This document shows positions 31,920-41,048 of a stretch of DNA of 64,000 bases, in pieces; the stretch's first letter is position 1; every line of letters begins with the position of its first letter. Made by a program: the position numbers and the translations under genes. This DNA is from Paraburkholderia sacchari (GTDB taxonomy: Bacteria > Pseudomonadota > Gammaproteobacteria > Burkholderiales > Burkholderiaceae), in assembly GCF_000785435.2 (NCBI RefSeq), contig NZ_JTDB02000002.1, positions 186,001-250,000 on the forward strand, read 5' to 3'. The notes beneath the pieces are model-generated. The model saw only the letters and a program-made list of their open reading frames with translations. It did no database searches and was not told the origin of the DNA.

Positions 31920-33626
31920 TTACGCAGGCGTCGCGGACGCGCTCACCTCATTGCGCACGTTCGTGGATGCGCCGCTCCGACGGTCTTCGCGCAACATCTG
32001 TGCGGCGCGCTCGGCAATCATCAGCGTGGGCGAATTCGTATTTCCGGAGATGATGACCGGCATCACCGATGCATCCACGACACGCAAGCCCTGCAAGCCG
32101 CGTACGCGCAATCGTGCATCGACCACGGCGTCCGGGTCGTCGGCGCGGCCCATGCGGCAGGTGCCCACCGGATGGAAAATCGTCGTGCCCACGTTGCCAG
32201 CCGCCTCGCGCAGTTGCGCCTCGTTCTGGAATGCGAGCCCAGGCAGAATTTCTTCCGGACGATAACCTGCGAGTGCGGCCGAAGCCGCAATCCGACGCGT
32301 AAGCCGCATGGCATTCGCGGCCACGCGCAAGTCCTCCTCGGTCGACAGATAGTTCGGCGCAATCACGGGCGCGTCCTCGGGGTTGGCCGACACCGCATGA
32401 ATGCTGCCGCGCGATGTGGGCTGCAAATTGCAGACCGATGCCGTGAACGCGTTGAAACGATGCAGCGGCTCGCCGAAGCGATCGAGCGAAAGCGGCTGCA
32501 CGTGATACTGCAGGTCGGGACGCGTCTTGCTCGCATCCGACTTCGCGAACGCACCGAGCTGCGAGGGCGCCATCGACATCGGACCGCTCTGGAACAGTGC
32601 ATATTCCATGCCGATCAGCAGCTTGCCCCACCAGTGCGCGGAGGCCGTATTGAGCGTGCGCACGCCGTTTACGCGAAACGCCATGCGCAGTTGCAGATGG
32701 TCCTGGAGGTTCTCGCCCACGCCGCGCAAGTCCTGCACGACGTTCACGCCGAGCCGCCCGAGCCTCGCCGCATCGCCCACGCCGGAGCGCTCCAGCAATT
32801 GCGGCGAGTTCACCGCGCCGGCGCTCAGAATGACTTCACAGCGCGCTCGCGCGAAATACGCAACGTCGCCGCGATATTCCACGCCCACGCACCGCACGCC
32901 CTCGAAGATCACGCGCTCGGTGAGCGCACCCGTGATCACGGTGAGATTGGGCCGCTTCATGGCCGCGCGCAGGAAAGCCTTCGAGGTATTCCAGCGCACG
33001 CCTTGCTTCTGGTTCACCTCGAAGTAGCCGACGCCGCCGTTCGGGCCGCCGCTGTCGCCGCGATTGAAATCGTCGGTAGCGGGAATGCCCTGCTCCTGCG
33101 CGGCCTGCGCGAACGATTCGAGAATTTGCCACTTCAAGCGCTGCTTCTCGACGCGCCATTCGCCGCCCGCGCCGTGATAGGCATTCGCGCCACCGTGATG
33201 ATCCTCGCTGCTGCGAAACACGGGCAGCACCGCATCCCACGACCAGCCCGCGTCGCCGGTCACGCGCGCCCATTCGTCGTAGTCCTCGCGCTGGCCGCGC
33301 ATGTAGATCATGCCGTTGATCGACGACGATCCCCCGAGCACGCGCCCACGCGGATACGACAGCGCCCGGCCGTTGAGACCTTCCTCGGCAACGGTTTTGT
33401 AGAGCCAGTCCGTGCGCGGATTGCCGATGCAGTACAGGTAGCCGACGGGGATATGTATCCAGTGATAGTCGTCCTTGCCGCCCGCCTCGATCAGCAGCAC
33501 CGAGACATCGGGGTCTTGAGTGAGGCGGTTGGCGAGCACGCAGCCCGCCGTGCCGGCGCCGACGATCACGTAATCAAATTCGCCTTCCAGGCGGCGCGTA
33601 GGTACGCTGCGTCCTTGTGTGGCCAT
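31920..33626 (-). CDS. GMC-family FAD-dependent oxidoreductase (choline-dehydrogenase-like)
   Basis: A 568-residue flavoprotein. FAD dinucleotide motif DYVIVGAGTAGCVLANRL near residue 18, the GMC signature RGRVLGGSSSINGMIYMRG, and the C-terminal catalytic region HPVGTCRMG and SGNTNSPTLMIAERAAQML are complete. Such enzymes oxidise alcohols; the substrate is not readable. The true start is ATG 33626 behind GGAGACACGCAGCC; a frame extending to 34763 is only a shadow of the LysR gene. The divergent LysR at 33798 is its likely regulator. Confidence 0.9.
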   Translation of the reverse strand: MATQGRSVPTRRLEGEFDYVIVGAGTAGCVLANRLTQDPDVSVLLIEAGGKDDYHWIHIPVGYLYCIGNPRTDWLYKTVAEEGLNGRALSYPRGRVLGGSSSINGMIYMRGQREDYDEWARVTGDAGWSWDAVLPVFRSSEDHHGGANAYHGAGGEWRVEKQRLKWQILESFAQAAQEQGIPATDDFNRGDSGGPNGGVGYFEVNQKQGVRWNTSKAFLRAAMKRPNLTVITGALTERVIFEGVRCVGVEYRGDVAYFARARCEVILSAGAVNSPQLLERSGVGDAARLGRLGVNVVQDLRGVGENLQDHLQLRMAFRVNGVRTLNTASAHWWGKLLIGMEYALFQSGPMSMAPSQLGAFAKSDASKTRPDLQYHVQPLSLDRFGEPLHRFNAFTASVCNLQPTSRGSIHAVSANPEDAPVIAPNYLSTEEDLRVAANAMRLTRRIAASAALAGYRPEEILPGLAFQNEAQLREAAGNVGTTIFHPVGTCRMGRADDPDAVVDARLRVRGLQGLRVVDASVMPVIISGNTNSPTLMIAERAAQMLREDRRSGASTNVRNEVSASATPA

Positions 33627-33797
33627 GGCTGCGTGTCTCCTGTCGACGGGACTTGCTGCTTTACTGCCTGGTCCCATCCCATGCAAAGTTCTTATGCTCG
33701 TAACGCCTGTTCTGTGCCAGTTAGCGTAATCGCGCGAGGCATCGCCGATCCAATGATTAATCCTCAACAGAGATATAAGGCGAGTTAATATCAGCGC

Positions 33798-34685
33798 ATG
33801 GACCTGACCTTGTTGCGCGCGTTCGTGACGGTCGCGCGAGAAGGCAATCTCACGCGCGCGGCCACGCATCTGCATCTGACCCAGCCGGCGGTGAGCCTGC
33901 AAATCAAACATTTGCAGGAGACGCTCGGCGTCACGCTTTTCACTCGCACCTCGCATGGCCTCGTGCTCACGCGCGACGGCCAGGCGCTGCTGCCGCACGC
34001 CGAGCGCGCGCTCGCAGCCGCCGGCGACGTACAGCGCGCCGCCGCCGCGCTGCGCCACGAGGTGCGCGGACGGCTGCGCATCGGCACCATCCTTGATCCC
34101 GCGTTCCTGCGCCTCGGCGGCTTCCTGCGCCAGCTCGTGGAAACCTGGCCGCAGATCGAGACGGCGCTGCGTCACGGCATGTCGGGCTGGGTGCTTGACC
34201 AGGTGCGCGCCCGCGAGCTCGATGTGGGCTATTACATCGGCCAGCCCGCGCCCGACCCCGACACCTTCCACACGCTTACGCTCACGCAGTTTCAGTACCG
34301 CGTGCTCGCGCCCGCCGGCTGGAAAGACCGCGTCAAGGGCGCGCGCGACTGGCGCGCGCTCGCGGCCCTGCCATGGATCTGGACGCCGCCCGCGTCGGCG
34401 CATAACCGGCTGCTCTCGGGGCTCTTCGACGCCGCGCACGCCAAGCCCGTGAAAGTCGCCGAGGTGGACCAGGAGCCCTCGATGCTCGATCTCGTGAAGT
34501 CGGGGGTGGGGCTCTCGCTCGCCCGCGATGCCACCGCGATCGCCGAAGCGCACGCACATGCGCTCACCATCGTCGAAGGCATTACAGTGCCCACCGAACT
34601 CACTTTCATCACGCTCGCCGCGCGCCGCGACGAGCCCACTATCGCGGCCGCGCTCAAGGCCATCGAAACGCAATGGGCGATATGA
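33798..34685 (+). CDS. LysR-family transcriptional regulator
   Basis: A 295-residue regulator. The N-terminal winged helix (LLRAFVTVAREGNLTRAATHLHLTQPAVSLQIKHLQETLG) is summarised by its HTH core TRAATHLHLTQPAVSLQIK, and the rest is a periplasmic-binding-like effector domain starting near residue 90. It is transcribed away from the GMC oxidoreductase across 171 bases, the classic arrangement for control of the neighbour. GATTAA and TTAATATC near 33760-33795 are possible parts of its site. Confidence 0.95.
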   Translation: MDLTLLRAFVTVAREGNLTRAATHLHLTQPAVSLQIKHLQETLGVTLFTRTSHGLVLTRDGQALLPHAERALAAAGDVQRAAAALRHEVRGRLRIGTILDPAFLRLGGFLRQLVETWPQIETALRHGMSGWVLDQVRARELDVGYYIGQPAPDPDTFHTLTLTQFQYRVLAPAGWKDRVKGARDWRALAALPWIWTPPASAHNRLLSGLFDAAHAKPVKVAEVDQEPSMLDLVKSGVGLSLARDATAIAEAHAHALTIVEGITVPTELTFITLAARRDEPTIAAALKAIETQWAI

Positions 34686-34897
34686 GCCGCGCTCATGAAC
34701 GTGCGCGTGGCAGAGGGGTGAAACTGCGGGCGAAACTGCGGGTGTAACGGCGCGGTCACACAAGTTTTGCTAGATTCGCAATTCGCTCCGCGTTTTGCGC
34801 GCCCTATTCATCTGATGATGTACCGCGCGAATGCAGGCATGGAGGCGCGGCGCGTTCCGGGCCTCGTCCATCGTTCCCCGTTCCACAGGAGCTGTGC

Positions 34898-35425
34898 ATG
34901 GCCCGCAATATCGAAATCAAAGCCCGCGCCCGTCATTTCGACGCCCTGCGCGAACGCGCCGCCCAACTGGCACCCGATGCGCCGCTGATCTTTCGCCAGC
35001 AGGACTTCTTCTACGACGTGCCGCGCGGACGCCTGAAGCTACGCCAGTTCGACGATGGCACGCCGCCCGAGCTGATCTTCTACCAGCGCGACGACCGTGA
35101 CGGCCCGAAGGCCTCGTACTACACACGCAGCCCCGTCACCAATGCCGAGGCGATGCACTCGCTGCTCGCCACGGCGCTCACGACGCGCGGCATCGTGTCG
35201 AAGGAGCGCCACGTGTATCTGGCGGGCCGCACGCGCATCCATCTGGACCGCGTGGATGGCCTCGGCGACTTCGTCGAGCTCGAGGTGGTGCTGGGCCCCG
35301 AAGACGACGAGCAAGGCGGCGAAGCCGAAGCGCACGCCATGTTCAAGCAGCTAGGCGTGGATGAAAGCGACCTGGTGGCCGTGGCCTACGTCGATCTGCT
35401 CAACGCGCCGGCCGTGGCGGCCTGA
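34898..35425 (+). CDS. CYTH-domain protein (class IV adenylate cyclase/ThTPase superfamily)
   Basis: A 175-residue single-domain protein. IEIKAR at residues 5-10 is the N-terminal CYTH signature strand, and KLRQFD, ERHVYLAG, RIHLDRVDGLGDFVELEVVL are the later charged strands of the triphosphate tunnel. Members hydrolyse or cyclise triphosphates with a divalent metal, so the actual activity (adenylate cyclase, thiamine- or inorganic-triphosphatase) is unknown. ACAGGAG lies 7 bases before ATG 34898. Not in an obvious operon. Confidence 0.85.
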   Translation: MARNIEIKARARHFDALRERAAQLAPDAPLIFRQQDFFYDVPRGRLKLRQFDDGTPPELIFYQRDDRDGPKASYYTRSPVTNAEAMHSLLATALTTRGIVSKERHVYLAGRTRIHLDRVDGLGDFVELEVVLGPEDDEQGGEAEAHAMFKQLGVDESDLVAVAYVDLLNAPAVAA

Positions 35426-35458
35426 GCAGCCGGCCACGCCCGCCTCACAGCGCCGGAA

Positions 35459-35950
35459 TCAAGGCGCCGCCGCGCCAGGCTCCAGATGCCCGAGCGGCAG
35501 CGGGCCATTGCGCTTGAACGTCGTGAGCACGATGTTCGAGCGCACGCTGTCCACGCCGGGCACCCGCATCAGCTTCTTCATCACGAACGACGACAGCGCG
35601 TTCAGATCCGGCGCCACGATGCGCAGCAGATAGTCGGCGTCGCCCACCACGGCGTGGCATTCGAGCACCTCCGGCAGCACGTCGATCTGCTGCTGGAATT
35701 GCTCGATGATCGAATCCCCGTGGTGCTTCAACTTCAGGCTCGTGAACGCGGTCACGCCGAGGCCCAGCTTTTCGGGCCGCAGCACGACGCGATAGCCGTC
35801 GATCACCCCCGACGCCTCCAGCCGCTGCAGCCGCCTGCCGATCTGCGATGGCGAAAGCGGCACCTGCTCGCCCAGTTGCTGATGCGTGGCGCGGCCAAAG
35901 CGCTGCAAAACGTCGAGTAGCGCGAGGTCGAAATGGTCGAGGTCGAGCAT
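35459..35950 (-). CDS. Lrp/AsnC-family regulator
   Basis: About 163 residues: an N-terminal HTH (LLDVLQRFGRATHQQLGEQ ... SQIGRRLQRLE) and a C-terminal RAM domain that senses amino acids (ECHAVVGDADYLLRIVAPD, MRVPGVDSVRSNIVL). It is divergent from phhA across ~140 bases, suggesting control of phenylalanine degradation; in other proteobacteria phh genes are under different regulators, so this is inference. The start at 35950 (MLDLDHFD) is the best, 35965 also possible. Confidence 0.88.
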   Translation of the reverse strand: MLDLDHFDLALLDVLQRFGRATHQQLGEQVPLSPSQIGRRLQRLEASGVIDGYRVVLRPEKLGLGVTAFTSLKLKHHGDSIIEQFQQQIDVLPEVLECHAVVGDADYLLRIVAPDLNALSSFVMKKLMRVPGVDSVRSNIVLTTFKRNGPLPLGHLEPGAAAP

Positions 35951-36090
35951 GAACAAAATCCGCATTAATTAATGTATTGACGCTCGATTATTGCATACAG
36001 ACGGTCATACACACCTTGAATGCGCGCATGCCGCGCCCGCTCCGCTCTACACTTGCGTATTCCCCGCATTTTTATCGGAGCGCTACGAAC
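35951..36090. promoter_or_regulatory. Divergent lrp-phhA control region
   Basis: 140 bases of mostly AT-rich sequence between two divergent starts, with a ATTAATTAAT palindrome at 35964-35973, in the range where an Lrp-type protein might bind. No clear promoter pair was identified. Confidence 0.4.
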
Positions 36091-36987
36091 ATGGCTGTCG
36101 CCGCCACCGCGAAGCTGCAAGAGCAGTTCGACGCGGGCCTCACGACCCGTCCCGACTTCACCATCGACCAGCCGCTCGAACGCTACGGCGCGGTCGATCA
36201 CGCGGTTTGGGACCAGCTTTACCGGCGGCAGATGGCGCTGCTCGAAGGCCGCGCCTGCGAAGCGTTCATCGAAGGCGCGCAGCGCATCGGCCTGAACGTC
36301 GCGCATGTGCCGGTGTTCGACGCCGTAAGCGAACGGCTGATGGCCGCCACGGGCTGGCGCATCGTGGCGGTGCCTGGGCTCGTGCCCGAGCGCATTTTCT
36401 TCGAGCACCTGTCCCACCGCCGCTTCCCGGTCACATGGTGGATGCGCCGTCCCGACCAGCTCGATTACCTGCAAGAGCCGGACTGCTTTCACGACCTGTT
36501 CGGCCACGTGCCGCTGCTGACAAACCCCGTTTTCGCCGATGCGATCCACGCTTACGGGCAGGCCGCGCTCGCCGTGGACGAAAGCGCGCTGCCGCTGCTC
36601 GCGCGGCTCTATTGGTACACGGTCGAATTCGGCCTGATGCGCGACGCCAGCGCTGCGCATGGCGTGAAAATCTATGGCGCGGGCATCGTGTCGAGCAAGG
36701 GCGAATCGCTCTACAGTGTGGAAAGCGCCGCGCCCAACCGGCTGGCTTTCGATCTCGAGCGCGTACTGCGCACGCGTTATCGCATCGACACGTTTCAGAA
36801 GACGTATTTCGTGATCGACTCGTTCGCGCAGTTGTTCGACGCACTGGGAACGGGCATTGCCGCCCATCTCTCGGATCCCGCGCCGCTCGTTGCCGCCGCG
36901 CCCTACGCCGCTGGCGACGTGCTGCACAGCGATACGGTCTATACGCTCGGCACGCGTGAAGGCTGGCTCGACGACGGCGACGTCTGA
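36091..36987 (+). CDS. phhA: Phenylalanine 4-hydroxylase
   Basis: A 298-residue enzyme that makes tyrosine from phenylalanine with O2 and tetrahydrobiopterin, and non-haem iron. The iron ligands His134 and His139 (CFHDLFGHVP) and Glu179 (YWYTVEFGLM) are in place. GGAG lies 12 bases before ATG 36091; an upstream frame to 35977 lacks similarity. Followed by phhB 137 bases later, forming the phh pathway unit. Confidence 0.96.
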   Translation: MAVAATAKLQEQFDAGLTTRPDFTIDQPLERYGAVDHAVWDQLYRRQMALLEGRACEAFIEGAQRIGLNVAHVPVFDAVSERLMAATGWRIVAVPGLVPERIFFEHLSHRRFPVTWWMRRPDQLDYLQEPDCFHDLFGHVPLLTNPVFADAIHAYGQAALAVDESALPLLARLYWYTVEFGLMRDASAAHGVKIYGAGIVSSKGESLYSVESAAPNRLAFDLERVLRTRYRIDTFQKTYFVIDSFAQLFDALGTGIAAHLSDPAPLVAAAPYAAGDVLHSDTVYTLGTREGWLDDGDV

Positions 36988-37124
36988 GCGCCATCCGGCC
37001 GACACGCGAATTGCCGCACTACTGCCCGGTTAGCTCGCGCGGGTTGTCCATCCGTGAAAAAATGGCTGATCGACCTGGCGCGTTTGCCGGGCCCGGAATA
37101 CACCCAGCATAGACAGGTGCCACG

Positions 37125-37436
37125 ATGATCAATCGACTCACATCCGAAGAGCGCGCCACGCAGCTCGCCGATCTGCGCGGCTGGCATGCCGTCGCGGGCC
37201 GCGACGCCCTCCAGCGCCACTTCCGTTTCGCCGACTTCAACGAAGCCTTCGGCTTCATGACGCGCGTGGCTATCAAGGCGCAGGAAATGAACCACCATCC
37301 CGAATGGTTCAACGTCTACAACCGCGTGGAAATCACGCTTTCGACCCACGAGGCCGACGGCCTCACCACGCGCGACGTCGAACTCGCGCGCTTCATCGAC
37401 TCGATCGCGCCCGGCCCCCTCGCCGCCTCGGCCTGA
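37125..37436 (+). CDS. phhB: Pterin-4a-carbinolamine dehydratase
   Basis: A 103-residue small enzyme that dehydrates the 4a-carbinolamine formed by PhhA so that the pterin cofactor can be recycled. The active-site stretch MNHHPEWFNVYNRVEITL, with the His-His pair, and THEADGLT are present. ATG 37125 is 6 bases after a weak GTG-type ribosome site (CAGGTGCC). Confidence 0.95.
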   Translation: MINRLTSEERATQLADLRGWHAVAGRDALQRHFRFADFNEAFGFMTRVAIKAQEMNHHPEWFNVYNRVEITLSTHEADGLTTRDVELARFIDSIAPGPLAASA

Positions 37437-37630
37437 ATGAAGATGGTGTAAGCGCTTTGCGTGCCTCGCGCGTTAAATGGAAACCCGCAAGACGCACGGC
37501 ACGCACAAGCGCTGCAATGAAAGCATAATGCAGGGTATCAGGCGTCCAAACCTTCAGCTTTGAAGGCCGATTTTGAAGGATACGTAAGACTCCCAGGCAG
37601 CCCTTGCACGGGGTCTAAACGTTCCGGTGA

Positions 37631-37765
37631 GAAGACGTTCTGACGCTGTACAATCAGCAGCGCATACGGTCTGGAACGTGCTTCCTGCCCAACGACAACG
37701 CGAGTTCGTCGCCGCTCGAAGGCGAGCAGTTGCGCCAGAAGTCGAAACGCGAACTGCGTGCGTAA
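37631..37765 (+). pseudogene. Orphan 45-codon open frame upstream of the response regulator, no ATG
   Basis: After a stop at 37628-37630, a frame runs to TAA 37763-37765 without internal stops and has strong G/C at third positions like real genes here. The predicted tail is PLEGEQLRQKSKRELRA. No ATG, GTG or TTG starts it, so it may be the end of a decayed gene, a CTG-initiated peptide, or chance. The rest of the 360-base gap (37437-37796) shows no other gene. Confidence 0.25.
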
Positions 37766-37796
37766 GTGCTAAACCCATTGTATTTGAGCGAATCCC

Positions 37797-38483
37797 ATGC
37801 GACTCCTTCTGATCGAAGACGACCGCCCTATCGCACGCGGTATCCAGTCTAGCCTCGAACAAGCCGGCTTCACGGTCGACATGGTCCACGACGGCATCTT
37901 CGCCGAACAGGCACTCACGCAAAATCGTCACGAGCTCGTGATTCTCGACCTCGGCCTGCCGGGCATCGACGGCATGACGCTGCTCTCGCGCTTTCGTCAG
38001 AGCAACCGGCACACGCCGGTCATCATCCTCACTGCACGCGACGAGTTGAACGACCGCGTGCAAGGCCTCAATTCGGGCGCCGACGACTACATGCTCAAGC
38101 CGTTCGAACCGGCCGAGCTCGAAGCCCGCATTCGCGCCGTGATGCGCCGCAGCGGCCCGCACGGCGACGTGCCGCGCCCCGAAGTCTCGCTCGGCGGCGT
38201 GCGTCTGTCGGGCGTCGACCGCCGCATCTTCAACGACGACAAGCCGCTCGAGCTTTCGCCGCGCGAGTTTGCCGTGCTCGAAATGCTGCTGCTGCGTCAT
38301 GGCCGCGTCGTGAGCAAGGCGCAACTGCAGGATCACCTCACGCACTTCGGCGGCGACCTCGGCGACACCGCGATTGAAGTCTACGTGCACCGCGTGCGCA
38401 AAAAGCTCGAGAGCTGCCGTGTCGAAATCGTCACGGTGCGCGGCTTCGGTTACCTGCTGCAGGAAATCCGCCAGGCCGCCTGA
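37797..38483 (+). CDS. OmpR/PhoB-type response regulator (QseB/TctD-like)
   Basis: A 228-residue regulator. The receiver domain has the acidic residues Asp8/Asp9 (IEDDR), phosphorylation site Asp51 in VILDLGLPGIDG, Thr79 and Lys101 (MLKPF). The C-terminal winged helix contains LELSPREFAVLEMLLLRHG and IEVYVHRVRKKLE. The cognate histidine kinase follows 238 bases later. Its targets are not visible. Confidence 0.95.
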   Translation: MRLLLIEDDRPIARGIQSSLEQAGFTVDMVHDGIFAEQALTQNRHELVILDLGLPGIDGMTLLSRFRQSNRHTPVIILTARDELNDRVQGLNSGADDYMLKPFEPAELEARIRAVMRRSGPHGDVPRPEVSLGGVRLSGVDRRIFNDDKPLELSPREFAVLEMLLLRHGRVVSKAQLQDHLTHFGGDLGDTAIEVYVHRVRKKLESCRVEIVTVRGFGYLLQEIRQAA

Positions 38484-38721
38484 GGCCCCGGCGAGCCATC
38501 TGGCACTCGATTGGCGGCGCATGCCCTCATGCGCCGTCATCCCTCCTTCGCTTGCGCTTCAAGCCCGCTCACCGGAAAGCGCGGCACCGCCTTCACTCCG
38601 CCCCCGTCTTTGGCCCGTGTCTGCCTCAGGCCCGCTCACCCGCGTAAAATGGGCTCCAGTCCATGCGGCGCTCACGTCTCGAACCTGATGCGCGCGTAAC
38701 CCTTCATCGCCCGAACTGTCC

Positions 38722-40254
38722 ATGTCCCTACCGGCCGCAACGAGCCTGCGGCGCACGCTATTGCGGCGCCTCGCCGCCCCACTATCGCTGCTCGCTCTGA
38801 TGAGCGGCCTGATTGCCTACTGGCTCGCGTGGCAATACACGCAGCACGTGGTCGATCGCTCGCTTGCCGACCTTGCCACCGCCATTTCGAGGCAGATCCA
38901 GATCGCCGGCCCCGAAGCGCCCGTTACCGTGCCGCCGCTTGCCCAGGCGATGTTCTCCGACCCTGTCGAGCATCTCATCTACCGCATCAGCGACGGTGAA
39001 ACCGAAATCGCCGGCGACCACGACCTGCCGCTGCAAGGCACCAACGTGCGTCGCATGCACTTTGCGTATGTGTTCGAGACCCTTTACAAGGGCGTGAGCG
39101 TGCGCGTCGCTCAGGTGCGCGTGCCGCAAGCCAAAGGCAATCCCATCGTCGTGGAAGTGGGCCAGCCCGTGCATCACCGCTTTCGCATCGCGGCCGAATT
39201 CCTCGTGGCGATCATGATGCCGCTGCTGCTGCTGCTGCTCGCCGGCTGGGCGATCGTGTGGCGCGTGGTAAACCAGCAGCTCAACCCGCTCACCGATCTC
39301 GCCGACTCGCTCAATCGCCAGACGCACACCTCGCTCGAGCCCGTCGACGAAACCTTCGTGCCGGTCGAGATTCGTCCGCTCACAGGCGCGCTCAACGCGC
39401 TGCTCGGGCGCTTGAAGACCGCGCTCGACGCCCAGCGTAAATTCATCGCCGACGCCGCGCATCAGTTGCGCACGCCGCTCACGGCCGTGAAGCTGCATGC
39501 CGAGCAAGCCGTGAACGCACGCGAACCGCAAAAGGTCAGCGACGCGGTGCGCGAGTTGCGCGCCGCCGCCGACCGCGCAGTGCGGCTCTCCAACCAGTTG
39601 CTCTCGCTCGCGCGCGCGGAACCAGGCGAACAGGCCGCGCGCTTCGTGGACATCGACATGGCGGCGCTGGCCTTCGAAACCGGCGCCGAGTGGGTGCCGC
39701 GTGCGCTCGCGAGCCAGGTCGACCTCGGCTTCCAGCGTCTCGACGATCCGGAAAACGACACGCCGCTGATGGCGCGCGGCAACCCCGTGCTGCTGCACGA
39801 AGTGATCGCCAATCTGCTCGACAATGCGCTGAAGTATCTGCCGCCCGCGCGCCCCGACGGCGGACGCATTACCGTAACGGTTGCGCAGACGCTAGCCGAT
39901 GGCATGCCGATGGCCGAGATCGTGGTCGAGGACAACGGCCGCGGTGTGCCGCACACGCAGCAAGCCGATCTCTTCAAGCGCTTTTTCCGCGGCGACGGGC
40001 AAACCGAAAGCGGCGTGGACAGCGGCGCGGGTCTTGGCCTCGCGATCGTGCACGACATCATGACGCTGCATCGCGGCAGCGTGCACTACGAGGACGCGCC
40101 GGAAGGCGGTGCGCGTTTTATCGTGCGCGTGCCGCTCGCGAGCCGTCCTGCATCCGATGCCGACGACGGCAAGGAAGCGAAACGCATCAAAGACTCAGCC
40201 GCTGCGGCACACGCCGAAGCAAGCGAAGCCGGCGCACCGGACGCCAGCCGCTGA
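38722..40254 (+). CDS. Sensor histidine kinase (QseC/TctE-like)
   Basis: A 510-residue kinase. Membrane helices near residues 18-38 and 158-182 enclose a ~120-residue periplasmic sensor. A HAMP-like linker leads to the H-box FIADAAHQLRTPL with His247 as phosphoacceptor, N-box NLLDNALKYL, G1 VEDNGRGVP and G2 GAGLGLAIV. The tail is Ala/Ser-rich and likely disordered. Pairs with the response regulator upstream; the gap of 238 bases is long for an operon and could hold a separate promoter. Confidence 0.94.
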   Translation: MSLPAATSLRRTLLRRLAAPLSLLALMSGLIAYWLAWQYTQHVVDRSLADLATAISRQIQIAGPEAPVTVPPLAQAMFSDPVEHLIYRISDGETEIAGDHDLPLQGTNVRRMHFAYVFETLYKGVSVRVAQVRVPQAKGNPIVVEVGQPVHHRFRIAAEFLVAIMMPLLLLLLAGWAIVWRVVNQQLNPLTDLADSLNRQTHTSLEPVDETFVPVEIRPLTGALNALLGRLKTALDAQRKFIADAAHQLRTPLTAVKLHAEQAVNAREPQKVSDAVRELRAAADRAVRLSNQLLSLARAEPGEQAARFVDIDMAALAFETGAEWVPRALASQVDLGFQRLDDPENDTPLMARGNPVLLHEVIANLLDNALKYLPPARPDGGRITVTVAQTLADGMPMAEIVVEDNGRGVPHTQQADLFKRFFRGDGQTESGVDSGAGLGLAIVHDIMTLHRGSVHYEDAPEGGARFIVRVPLASRPASDADDGKEAKRIKDSAAAAHAEASEAGAPDASR

Positions 40255-40283
40255 CCGACTCGGAACAACCGACTCCAGAAAAG

Positions 40284-40309
40284 ATATGGGCCGCATCCGC
40301 GGCCCATAT
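40284..40309. terminator. Terminator hairpin between the kinase and SET genes
   Basis: An 11-bp perfect stem ATATGGGCCGC / GCGGCCCATAT with a 4-base loop. On the minus strand it is followed by CTTTTCT, so it mostly ends the SET gene's transcript; it can also slow the plus-strand transcript. Confidence 0.65.
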
Positions 40310-40365
40310 TCACATCGGCAGTTCATGACGATGCACGCGTGCACGGCCCAGCCGTGCCGGCACGT

Positions 40366-40854
40366 TCACTTCTTTTTCTTGCCCTTCTTCGACTTGCCGC
40401 CCTTCTCTTCGGGCGGCGCGAGCATCGTGCCACGGCACTTGCGCGCCCCGCAGCGGCATTCGTATTCGCGCTTGAGCTTCTTGGTCTGCTTCTCGTCAAT
40501 CACGAGACCGTAATCGTAGAAAAGCTCCTCACCCTCGGCGATATCGCGCAGCGCATGAATGTAGACGTGACCGTCGATCTCCTCGGCTTCGCAGTTCGGC
40601 GCGCACGAATGATTGATCCAGCGCGCGCTGTTGCCTTTGACCTTGCCGTCGATCACGTCGCCGTCGTCGAGCGCGAAATAGAAGGTGTGATTCGGTTCGT
40701 CGGGATTATGCGGATGACGCCGCAATGCTTCCTTCCACGAGATGCGTTCGCCCTTGTATTCGATCAGCCGTTCGCCGGCCTCGATTGCACTGGCCGCAAA
40801 TACGCCCTTGCCGTGCACGCCCGATTGGCGCACGACGATCCTGCGTACACTCAT
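40366..40854 (-). CDS. SET-domain protein-lysine methyltransferase with Lys-rich tail
   Basis: A 162-residue protein that is nearly all SET domain. SET motifs are NHSC at 81-84 (SAM/substrate site), YDYG at 113-116 (catalytic Tyr), and a post-SET zinc cluster Cys133, Cys135, Cys140, with Cys84 as the likely fourth ligand. The last 13 residues are mostly Lys/Gly. SET proteins methylate lysines in histones in eukaryotes; bacterial targets are mostly unknown. It is single, facing the kinase. Confidence 0.9.
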   Translation of the reverse strand: MSVRRIVVRQSGVHGKGVFAASAIEAGERLIEYKGERISWKEALRRHPHNPDEPNHTFYFALDDGDVIDGKVKGNSARWINHSCAPNCEAEEIDGHVYIHALRDIAEGEELFYDYGLVIDEKQTKKLKREYECRCGARKCRGTMLAPPEEKGGKSKKGKKKK

Positions 40855-41048
40855 TGAAGAATCCTTGTGTAGTCATGCCACGCAAACGCGGCGCCTTGTC
40901 GGCGCCGCGCTCGTGAGCACGCGTTCATTCGAAAGGCCCTGAAACCCTGAAGACCCTATAGGCGCGCTGCAACCGGCATCGTACACGTTCGCGCCTCGTT
41001 CGTTCAACTCGCGTGGCGCTTGCCGGTGCAGCATTCGGCGCCGCGCAT

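Noticed and set aside
33627..34763. N-terminal extension of the GMC oxidoreductase frame across the LysR gene
   Set aside because: The frame is antisense to the LysR gene, has no GMC similarity, and the FAD motif lies just after the ATG at 33626.
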